A stretch of DNA of 64,000 bases from Aphis gossypii (Eukaryota > Arthropoda > Insecta > Hemiptera > Aphididae). Below are positions 40,376 through 52,300 of this stretch, one piece after another. Numbering within the stretch: the first letter of the stretch is position 1; every line of letters begins with the position of its first letter. The translations under genes and the position numbers were made by a program. The notes beneath the pieces were generated by a model. That model was not told where the DNA came from. It was given only the letters and a program-made list of their open reading frames with translations, and ran no database searches. The stretch lies in the NCBI RefSeq assembly GCF_020184175.1, contig NC_065531.1:71332604-71396603 (forward strand), in the 5' to 3' direction.

Positions 40376-40866
40376 GTTTGCAATATATATAAATATTATA
40401 CGTTTTAAAGCTTTATGCTTTTAAAATTAAACAATTATTAAATGTACGGTTTGTAATAGGTGCACTTAAATACTGTGAAGAGTGAAGACTGAATTGAGAC
40501 TGTGAGATTTGATTCCGACAGTTTAACGTTTATTTCAAAACTATATCCAGTTGTCAATAGCAACAATACAGATGTTTATATAGCTTGTATGTATAATGCA
40601 AATACTTTATTTTTTCAAACCATATGAACGGTTTTACATTATTTTCAAATTTTATTATAATATGTAAATACACCACTTCTCAAAAAAGAATATACATATA
40701 ATATAAATGTTTTCAGAATGGATATAAATAATTAAAATGATATAATATTGTAATGATATGCAATATGCTCACATATCACGTATATACTGTATATTCAATA
40801 AAATAAATAACGGTCAAATCGTCACACGCAGTTAAAACCATTATATAACCCAAACACCTTAAATCA

Positions 40867-41055
40867 CTAATGAAAAGAATGATTTATATTATTTGATCTT
40901 GTGATGACTAATATGTGGTTGTGACAATAAGAGTCTCTGTCGCCATTCGCCAAGGACAAAGGCAATTTTCTTAGAGACGCGGAAAACTTTGATGGAGTTG
41001 GTTGCGACTCCGGTTTGACCAGGTTGTCTCCTCTCGTAAGTGCATGAGCATCCAT
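40867..41055 (-). other. possible small ORF or 5' exon
   Basis: A frame starting MDAHALTRGDNLVKPE runs 62 codons to a stop. Base composition is balanced and the sequence just upstream (41060-41130) is also GC-richer than its surroundings. It lies about 500 bp upstream of the 251-aa gene on the same strand, so it may be part of that gene's leader, an independent small gene, or chance. Confidence 0.25.
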
Positions 41056-41261
41056 AATCAAACCAAGAAGTGCACCTGATCAGCTAACTCTAACACTCCG
41101 GACTCTGCGAGCGACAACTGGGCCTTTTTCATTTTAACGAAAATATTATATCAGAGTTGTATTTATTTGGATTCTAGTGTCTAAAACCTTTTTTTTAATC
41201 TTATCGAATAATTACTTATCAACTTAGTGAACACTTAACACCCATGTACAGTATAATATTA

Positions 41262-41378
41262 GTAGTATATATTTTCCGATCCTAGGATCTGACCCGCTAT
41301 GACCATCTACCGGTACCCTCCTCCACCACTGGTCAATAGTCAGCGAGTTAGGTCCTAGAACCGGCAAATATATACTAC
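41262..41378. mobile_element. 117-bp foldback / MITE with TA flanks
   Basis: The left arm (GTAGTATATATTTTCCGATC, continuing to about 41304) is imperfectly complementary to the right arm ending AAATATATACTAC, giving a stem of roughly 45-50 bp with a loop of about 25 nt. Each end is bordered by TA, as in Tc1/mariner-type insertions. The long imperfect stem could also fold as a microRNA-like precursor. Confidence 0.6.
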
Positions 41379-42639
41379 TACTCATCCAAACGAGTTTACG
41401 TTTACAATATTTTTGTCGAAAACGTATACCTATAAAAATGTATACTCTAATGGTTTATAATGCTAACGCACAATTACTTTACAATTATCAAAAAAATATT
41501 ACTTATAAGTTATAACTGTTTTAACTATTTATTATTATGATGAATTTATGATACCTACCATAGTACCATCCATCCAAGAATTTGTAATTTACATTATATC
41601 ATTATTTTATGTACCTATTTCATAAACATGGCGTATTGACATGTCTTATTGATATTTAAGTTAGATTATTACAGCAAAAAAGGAACGGAAGTGATGAAAA
41701 AACATCGAATGCCAAATTGAATTAACGATTTTTTTTTATTATTATTGTAAGAAAACATAATGTAAATATATATAAACTTACAATTTTGTCGTGATTGTGT
41801 GTGTATGTGCAACGAAATAAATTTGTTGTCCAATCATCCAATTACTCCCATTATACAATTTAAAGGTAGATAAAAACATTATCTGAACTTATAATTACCC
41901 GTATTGATTTTATACGATATTTTGAGCATTGTCAAATTATAGACTACAAATCATAAACATTTTTCCTAATGGTTATCAAAAAAAAAAAAATATAGCTACC
42001 TCTTAATTAAGAATTTACAACCCACAATATACGTCCTTACTTCTTATTAATACAAATTATTTTTTTTAAAAACAGCCGAAAGCTAAGTACCAATTAGGTA
42101 GGTACTCAAACTCAACAAAAAGTTGAAATGACGCCCTCGGGATATTCACGAATAACAAATTTTAGTATATTCTACTAAATCAGTTTATTTTCGGAGTCGC
42201 TTGTAACAAATCCCCAAAGCGCTGAGCGTACCCGTTTAGGGTACCTATGTGCCTAGATATACCTGTTTTTATCGATAAATTACAATGTATTCCGATATAA
42301 TTTAATTAAGCAATTTGTGTTGCTTATGTTGTCGACGATAAAGTAAACAATTATTCTCAAAACATGAAATGAAATGTCAGGAATTTACAGGAATCAAATA
42401 CAAATTATTCAAGTGAAAAAATTGCGAAATTAAAATTGGGTGGAGGGAGGGGTAACATACATAGATAAATACATATATTGTTTATCATTTATCATTATGT
42501 TAGAATATCTAATGTCAAAATCCTCATTTAAATCTCATAAAACAATTGGTTGACTTAAATCCAAACTATTTTTTTAATTACTGATAAAAATATTTATGAG
42601 AAGTCTTGCATTAAACTTTTAAACCTTAGGGTGTTCAAA

Positions 42640-42857
42640 TTAAAAATTTTATGAACTTGCAAATTTTGTAAAAATATTCCATTTTAAATGCTAATAAAAA
42701 AAAATAGTAACCGTGTTCCTATTTTCAATACTTTTTTTTTTTTGTAGTACTTATGAATAATAATTTATGAGGAACCTTATATTAAATGTTTAAGTAAAAA
42801 TTGGAAAAAAAACATATTGTAAAATCAATACACTCATTATTTCAATCAGAACTTAAA
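42640..42857. repeat. degenerate copy of the repeat family found in tuberin intron 14
   Basis: It shares TGCTAATAAAAAAAA, TATGAGGAACCTTRTATTAAA and TTGTAAAATCAATACA segments in the same order as 48955-52773. It is truncated and diverged. Confidence 0.6.
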
Positions 42858-43258
42858 ATTGTATAATAAGTTTTTCATATATGAAAATAAGAATTGTGTA
42901 TTTATAAGCATGTATTTTATTAAGTTAGGCGTACCTATAATTTGTAAAAATTATAGTACCTAATAATTATAAGTTAAACAAATTGCAAATGGAGCATGTA
43001 AATTTTTCTTGTAATTTAGGTAAGGAATAATAAAAATTATTTTGCGTTTATAACTGTCTAATGAAACTGCATAGTAAAAGAGAAATATAGAATTTTATAG
43101 AAAAATTTTACAATAATCTTGTGTATTAACATTAAAAAAAGCAAAAAAAAAAATTCACAATGAATTCACATTTAGATAGTACATAATAGTTTTTTTTTTT
43201 TTTTTTGTAACATGTTATAATTATATTGTAAAAACAATAATAAACGCGATTACAAATT

Positions 43259-43264
43259 TTTATT
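43259..43264 (-). promoter_or_regulatory. candidate poly(A) signal of tuberin
   Basis: AATAAA on the minus strand, about 120 bp beyond the TAA stop at 43382. Confidence 0.5.
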
Positions 43265-43381
43265 TTTCCAATGCGCAACCCAAAATGAGATCACTAATGT
43301 GAGTGTGAGTGTATAGTAGTCCCTTATAGATGCTGTAAATATCATTTGTCTGCAGTTGTAATTACATTGATTTACTTTTGA

Positions 43382-46300
43382 TTACGTATATTCTGTGAAA
43401 TCACACATTTGCATCTTTAAACGACTGCCACCTGCCATCGCAGCTCCATGCCCCGCCTGTATCCCTTGTCCACGTGCCACTGATGTTGGTTCACCACTAA
43501 TTGGCTGACCATTACTGTCCACTTTCATCAACTTGTTCTGTATTCTTTTGATTGTTCTAAGCCGCTCCAGCCAATTACTAGCATATGGCCCACTGTTTTC
43601 CTTGCTCAAACTACTCAATATTTGTGATGCCAACTAAATAAAAAAGAAACAATTCAGTTATAACTTAAAGTTACTAATTTACAGGGACAGATGGCCGAAG
43701 CATTTTTTTTTCTGTGTAAAGTTACATTTTATAAACAACTAAAATATTACTACTACTCTACTTACAAAGATGATATATGTATTCAATCAACCCATTAAAA
43801 TAATGTACTGTAGCAATATATAATACCTACTATGATGGATTAAGTGGTTTATAGCGTGAAGAAAAGATTTATAAAAAATAATTAAAATATTTATTTAAAC
43901 AGATATATCATCTACTAATTTTGATATAATTTTAATAGATTTTTGGAAAGTTTTTCATACACACTTACATTAAAACTTATAAAATTAATTAATAAAAATG
44001 ATTTATTAGCACTAAAAATTAATTAAAGAAAATAAAACATACATCTGTGTGAATAGCCAATTGTCTAGCCAACATTGCAGCATTTTGATCAGAAACAATT
44101 TTTGGTTCTTGATGACCAACATGTTCACGCAACTCATTCCTCACTTTTACAGTAATCTGATTTACACCATGCTCTAAAGGTTTTACTATCACACAACCAT
44201 AATTAAACTGTCCCTATAAATAAGAAAAATATTTTTAATATGATATTTTATTAAACATGAGTAAATTTAGATAAAAAAATATGTAATTACTTTTACAGTT
44301 TGGATATCGTACTCTTGACCACTCTCGTTGTAGACAATTGTAACAAAATCATTTCCAATATTTTTCTTTTTATTATTACATTTAACATCGGATTCAGTAG
44401 TTGGCATTAAAGTAGCTACATGAAATATTACCTAAAATAAAAAATAAATTAATACAACTTGAAAAAAATAATGGAAAAGGTATGTAAAATCTATCAAATA
44501 AGTAAAGAAATATAATAAACAAATTTTTTATTCTACTAACTTGCATAATGTCATCTTGCCATATATAAGTAAATTTTCCGTCATTACCATCAGTTTCTAA
44601 TCCACCAAGAAATACGCTATGTGAATCTGTATCAGATAGTTTTATAAGGGTACCCAAACATTTCAGAAATTCTGTATACCTCAAAGACCCATGCCGGTTT
44701 CGCAGTATATCTACTTCAGAGTTAGCTTGTCCCAACCCAACATAAATAACTCCAATCTAAACAATAGATAGAGTTAACTAATACAATATTAATGTTAAAA
44801 GAACTATTGCAAACCTTATGCACTTCATATGGAGGTATCCGATCCAAATTTTTTACAGCCTTTTCAATCATGGTCTGAGACAATGGTAATAAAATTGGTT
44901 TTGCATCATTATCAATAAAAGTAAAATGAGAAGAATGATATAGCTGAAGAAAAACAAAGCTAAAAGAAAAAACATAATCATAAATGTTTAGAATTATTTG
45001 TGACTATCCTTAAAATAGTTACAAAAATAATTACCTCGGATTAATTCCTGACCGCACAGGCTCTTTTGATTGATTCACCCTATTATTTATAAATAGTGAA
45101 TTAGGATTTGAAGACATGGCTGTTGGTTTCTTAATAGCATTCATTACAGCTAATGTGTGTACACGATTTCGAAACATAGGAGGTGGATCTGTATCAGTTT
45201 CCTAAACAATTCATATTTATTTCATTACAATACTGAGTCTTGCGTGGTCAAATATTTAAAATAAAACATACAAATAAGATTACATAAGTTCACTAATATA
45301 ATAAATACAATGATACTAACATTTTTTTCCAATGTCTGAGATCCATAATTAATTGGTGGTGATAGGGGTGGTTTTTTAGTGAGATATGATGGTGTTGACG
45401 CTAAAGATCTACTTTTTTCCTCATGGTAATGACTGACTAATGGAAACTCTGTATTTTGTTTTATATCAACACTTTCAGCAGATGATTTTGCTGAAGAGTC
45501 ACTGTCATTAAAGGAATTTAGTTTGTTAGTTTTTAATTGCAATTTTGGTCTTTCTTTTTCATCATTTTTTTTAGCATGAATTAAAAAGTCAGTCTTTTTT
45601 TCTGCTGAATCTGTGGTCAAATTGAGTGTTAAATTTTTTAACTGACAAGTATTTGATGGTGGTGTGGAACCAGTACCACAAATTTCTTCAGGAATTGCTT
45701 CACAATTTGCTCTAAAATAAATAATATTGAAATAAAATAAAAATTTAAGATGTCATTTTCGAGATTATTACTTAGAACTATAACGTAGGTCCTTGGTATA
45801 ATTTTGTTTTATCTTTTTTGAATCAATAGGAGCATTAAACAATTCTAAACGTTTATTATTATCTTCTTTATCCATTCCATCATCTTTAAAGTCATGCATT
45901 TCTTTCATAAAAGGATTTTTCCATCCAGAACTCATTTCAGGACTAGAAACTGATCTACGAACTGGATTCCTCGAGCGATTTTCTCCACTTTCAAAGTCTT
46001 CAACTAATTATGAAATAAAAAGAAACAATAAGAAACAATATACAAAGATGACTTTAGGTGTATATAAATTATTAAATTTAGTATTTAATATAAGATCCTA
46101 TTTTATTGAACGAATTAGTAAATGTATATTTTTAATTTAAATTTATTATAATATACAATAATTTAGCATTTTATTTGTTTAACCAATACTGAACATTTAG
46201 TTTATATCAATATTATTTAAACAAATGCAAATCAATAAAGTAATAGAAATTGTTATATTAATAACAAAGTAAACTATTAACTAAGTAATAATACAGTTGT

Positions 46301-49300
46301 AACGATTGTTACATATTTACTTATAAGCATAATAATATGCAACTGTAGGTACAATTATATACTTACACATATTATATATTATATAGTATACATACATATA
46401 TGTATATATGTGTATATATGTATGTGTATCGTAAACCAAAACATGTAAGATATGTTATGATGAATGTACATTATGCCCCTTCTGTGTTGTCTCATATTTA
46501 ACTATTGTAAAGCTACGGCTAAATAAGAATATAAGTAAGAGACAGCCAGTTCCCCGCGTTAACACCAGCGCACACGAACTCCAAGCCAGCCCAACAGCTT
46601 GTAAACGTTTTATTTAGGTAAGAATAAACTTGATATATTTATAAGTATTTGGATCAATCCACATTTATTTGTACCCTGAGTACCATTTACTCCCGAGCTA
46701 CGGTTAACTTATATTCATAAGAAACCAACTTCTTCTCTGAATATCATATATTTAACGGGTCATCTCCGACCACGTTACACAGTATTTTAGATTTTCATTA
46801 ATTTTTGATTAAATATGTTAATATACGGTCAAGTATGTTATTTTAGTAATACTTAATATTCCTACATATTAATTACTATGTATTAATAATTATTACCATC
46901 ATAATATTCATCTTCAATGTCACAGCTCTCCTGAGAGTTCTGTCGTGAAGGAGTAAGTTTAAGAGGGGAACCAGGAATGCAAACTGGTTCAGATGGTACT
47001 CTATTTTGTTGTAACCTTTCATTTGCTTCCATTTTGATAATAACATCATTAGCCATACATTGTTCCAAAATACGTTTCTAAAAAATATATTTAATTATAC
47101 AAGCCATTTAAGCAATAAATAGAAAAAAATGTTTACTTCTCCATCCAAGTATTGACGTATTTTATCTATTTCTCCATTAGATACTTTTAAACCAAGACTA
47201 GGATGAAATAATGTTGAGACATCAAACATGGATGAATCAGAATTCATATCCTGAAAATTTCTATCATTTTGCACTCTTATCATCCAAGACATTACTCCTG
47301 TAATAATAAAATATAAAGCCAACAAATATAAGATAGATCGTAATATTATTATATTTACCTGTTGGACACCGTACACATACTTCAGCCCATGATTGACACC
47401 AACAAGAACAACTTTGTTTTTTATCAAGTCGGTCTGAGCTAGAGAAACTATTTTTTCTGGACATGTCAAATGGTTCGCTAGGCTCAATATGAGGAAATTT
47501 CTTTGTTTCTTCGCCAGGGGAGTTAGTAGCAGTGGATAAACATGATGGGGATGAAACTCCTTTGATAGATGTATTTACATCAAGTTGGTCACTAGCTTCA
47601 CTACTTTGACTACGAGATACTGAAAGTTTTGACTTCTCATCTGGTTTAGGAGACATTCTGGCCTGATCACTGTTTAAGCGACAAGATTGATAACATTTAC
47701 CACATAATCCATTTTGAACTGGTTTTTGAGTACATCCACTTGTCGTAATAGTTACAAGTTTTATGCCTATCAACCAAGTAGCAGTTTGGCCTCCATCTAA
47801 TATAAAATCTGCTGTGGGATGTCTAAACATAAAATAATATTGATATAAAACATAAATAACATAAGACCTATTTCATTAAAAAATATTATATATTTCTAGA
47901 ACATTTACCTTTTAGGTATAGCAGAACAAGTAGCAAAAGCATATCTGGCTAATAAATCCATACATGTTTCTGTTAATTCTTTATGAAATGTTAAAAGCGT
48001 ATTGTCTATTGGTGGTTTCAAATCATTCATAGGACTACGACTCATGCCCATTATTCGTTCATGTCTTCGACTTCCCTAAAAATGTATAATATTAGATGTA
48101 TCACTAATATTATTACTATTTCATCATATATTAATAATATATTACTTGGTCAGTTAAACTAGAACTTCGTTTTCTACTAGACGAATCTTCATTATCAATA
48201 TTGTTCCTTGGAATAGTGCGACCTTCAAATGGCACCAATACATTTTGTTTTAAACCCTAAAGTTACAAATAATATTAATAATATTTTTAAATATAAATGT
48301 ATTTTATTTAAAATATAGTTAATAGTTTAAAATACCTTATGGATAAATTCTACAAAATTCCTTCGAAATGATGTTCGACATTTCAGGAACCAAATAGCAA
48401 TCACTCTATGCGCCAATGAAACAGTGTAATGATTGTATTTAAATGGATTGGTATAAGGCAACGTAATTGCAAATACGGCCATATATTGATCTGCTACAAA
48501 ATTGGAAAACACTTTCGGAAGACGACTTAACACTGAAAAGGAACAAAAAAAAAATCATAGTATCATGCTCAATAAATAGCAGTTATATATGTCAGTTAAT
48601 AATTGTACTCACTAGATAGAAACTCTAAAATTGGCACAGCAGTTTGTGTGGTAGCTGAAAGTTTTGACATATTCAACAAAACTTCAGGTAATAATTTAAC
48701 CATTATATCTCTCATTTCTAATATACAAGTAGTTAATGCCATTACTACAGGACATATACATCGATTAACTAATCCTAAATAATAAAAAAAAATAGTTTCT
48801 TTAAGTAATTTAAAATTTAGTTATAATTATTAAATAATCAACTAAACATTACATTCTTTATAAAAATAATTAAGTTAGAATATTTTATTTTGTTAAATAA
48901 TAATATAATATTATTAGTTTTATGATAAGTTGAATAAAAAAGAGTATTTAAAAAGCGGGCAAGTGAGTACCGCTCTGCTGTACATTAGGTGCCGTATGGA
49001 TCATTATTATATATTATAGGAGTGTTAAATTTGAATCCAATGATAGTTATCATTGTATACGAAAAACGATTCTGAACGAAGATGATTTGTCAGCCTAGGA
49101 TATAATTTCTAGTGGTTGGTGAAAAAGGTGGTTTAAAAAAACCAGCTTATATTAAAAAATATTTTGAAAATTAAATCACGTAAAGAAAACGCGAATCTTA
49201 ATAACTGGTAAAATTTTCAAGTATCTACGACTTATACTTTTTGAATAATAACAAATATTTAAAATCGTTTGAGGATAAATCGTTATCGTTACGCTATTTC

Positions 49301-52300
49301 GTTAAAATTTAAAATTCAAACGCACTTAAAATTTTTCCTATAATGATGATTCGAGTTTTCTCTATAGATACTTGAAGGTAAACTTATGGAAAACTTAGTG
49401 TTGTATTTTTAATCCTTAGTTATAAACACAAAAAATTTTATGATTTTTCAACTTCAAATATTTCGCAAATATTCATAATTTTGACGAATTTTCGTCAAAA
49501 TTTGAACTTCAAATGCTAATAAAAAAAAATTGTGCCTATGTATTCTTATAATTTTTTAATCACTATAAAAATAACATATGAGGAACTTTGTATTAAATTT
49601 TCAAGTATTTTGATAGGGCCAAAAAAATTTTATCGACACTTAAAAAATATTTTTTCAGAAAAATTGAAAATTTCAGTTGTCTATAAATAGCTCAAAAAAA
49701 GTCAAAATATTTTGAAATTTAAATCACGTAAAGAAAACGCGAATCTTAATAACTGGTAAAATTTTCAAGTATCTACGACTTATACTTTTTGAATAATAAC
49801 AAATATCAAAAATCGTTTGAGGCTAAACTGTTATTTAACGCGGTTTTTGTAAAAATTTAAATTTCAAACATTCATAAAAATTTTTTGTCTGAATCCGGTA
49901 GAGTTTTTTTTACAGATATTTGAAGAAAAATGTATGAAAAACCTTGTACCAAATTTTCAAAACTTAGTTATAAAAGAAAAAAATTTTATGATTTTTCAAC
50001 TTCAAAATTACTTGCAAATTTTCGCGTTTTCGACAGATTTCGTAAAAATTTGAACTAAAAACGCTTATAAAAAAAAATTGTGACTAACGATTTTTAATTT
50101 TTTTTAGCTACAATAAAAACAACTCATAAGGAACCTTGTATTAAATTTTCAAAACTTTTTGGACATCCAAAAATTTTTTATCGACACTTAAAAAAAAATT
50201 TCTCAAAAAAAACGAAAATTTCAGTGATCTATAAATAACTCAAAAAAAGTCAAAATTTTTTGAAAATTTAACTATATACAGATACTACTGACATTAACAT
50301 TTGGTAAAAATTTCAAGTATTTTCAGTGATTAGTTTTTGAATTACAACAATAAAAAAAAATCGATTTGGTCGAAAACTGGTTTTGCGTAAAAATTGCCGT
50401 TTTTCAGTCATTTTTTTTTTGTTTTTCTCGATTTTTTTGAAAACTATTGGAAAATGTTAACTTTTTACCTCTATAATGCACCAAGGATATTCACTTTTAC
50501 ATCGGAAACCACCCCCATAGTTTGAAATTGGAGCATTATTTCGACTAGTTATGCTGTACACAGACACAAAAAAAAAAAAACAAAAAAAAAAAAAAACAAA
50601 AAAAAAAAGTCGGCAAGTGGGTACCGCTCTGCTGTACATTAGGGGGTGGGGTAGACCTCGGACTAGGGTAGATTAAATTTGAATGCAATGATAAGTATCA
50701 TTGTATACGAAAAACGATTCTGAACGGAGATGATTTGTCAGTCTATAATATATTATAATTAAATATTGTCATATATTCTATTTTGAAACAAATATTCCGA
50801 TTTCATAAAAATTTAAAACTCAAACGCTCAAAACATTTTTCCTATAATGACTCTTAAAATTTTCTGTATAGCTTTTTGAAGCAAAACTTATGGAAAATCT
50901 TGTATTAAATTTTCTACTCTTAGCTACCTATACAAACAATTTTATGAATTTTGAACTACAAAATAATTTGCAAATATTCATGATTTTGACGAATTTTCGT
51001 CAAAATTTGAACTTCAAATGCTAATAAAAAAAAATTGTGCCTATGTATTCTTATAATTTTTTAATCACTATAATAATAACTTATGAGGATTTTTGTATTA
51101 AATTTTCAAGTATTTTGATAGGGCCAAAAAGATTTTATCGACACATAAAAAAACAATTTTCAGAAAAATTGAAAATTTCAGTTGTCTATAAGTAGCTCAA
51201 AAAAAGTCAAAATATTTTGAAAATTAAATCACGTAAAGAAAACGCGAATCTTAATAACTGGTAAAATTTTCAAGTATCTACGACTTATACTTTTTGAATA
51301 ATAACAAATATTTAAAATCGTTTGAGGATAAATCGTTATCGTTACGCTATTTCGTTAAAATTTAAAATTCAAACGCACTTAAAATTTTTCCTATAATGAT
51401 GCTTCGAGTTTTCTCTATAGATACTTGAAGGTAAACTTATGGAAAACTTAGTGTTGTATTTTTAATCCTTAGTTATAAACACAAAAAATTTTATGATTTT
51501 TCAACTTCAAATAATTTGCAAATATTCATAATTTTGACGAATTTTCGTCAAAATTTGAACTTCAAATGCTAATAAAAAAAAATTGTGCCTATGTATTCTT
51601 ATAATTTTTTAATCACTATAAGAATAATATATGAGGAACTTTGTATAAAATTTTCAAGTATTTTGATAGGGCCAAAAAAATTTTATCGACCCTTCAAAAA
51701 AAATTTTTCAGAAAAATTGAAAATTTCAGTTGTCTATAAATAGCTCAAAAAAACTCAAAATATTTTGAAAATTAAATCAAGTAAATAAAATGCCAATCTA
51801 AATAACTGGTAAAATTTTCAAGTATCTACGACTTATACTTTTTGAATTATAACAAATATCAAAAATCGTTTGAGGCTAAACCGTTATTTAACGCGGTTTT
51901 GTAAAAATTTAAATTTCAAACACTCATAAAAATTTTTTGTCTGAATCCGGTAGAGTTTTTTTTACAGATATTTGAAGAAAAATGTATGGAGAACCTTGTA
52001 CCAAATTTTCAAAACTTAGTTATAAAAGAAAAAAATTTTATGATTTTTCAACTTCAAAATTACTTGCAAATTTTCGCGTTTTCGACAGATTTCGTAAAAA
52101 TTTGAACTATAAACTCTTATAAAAAAAAATTGTGACTAACGATTTTTAATTTTTTTTAGCTACAATAAAAACAACTCATAAGGAACCTTGTATTAAATTT
52201 TCAAAACTTTTTGGTCATCCAAAAATTTTTATCGACACTTAAAAAAAATTTCTCAAAAAAATCGAAAATTTCAGTGGTCTATAAATAACTCAAAAAAAGT

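Larger units (their letters stand above)
40376..43258. other. intergenic between the orphan gene and tuberin
   Basis: Besides the possible small ORF, the inverted-repeat element at 41262-41378 and a repeat fragment at about 42640-42857, I see nothing coding. Confidence 0.5.
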
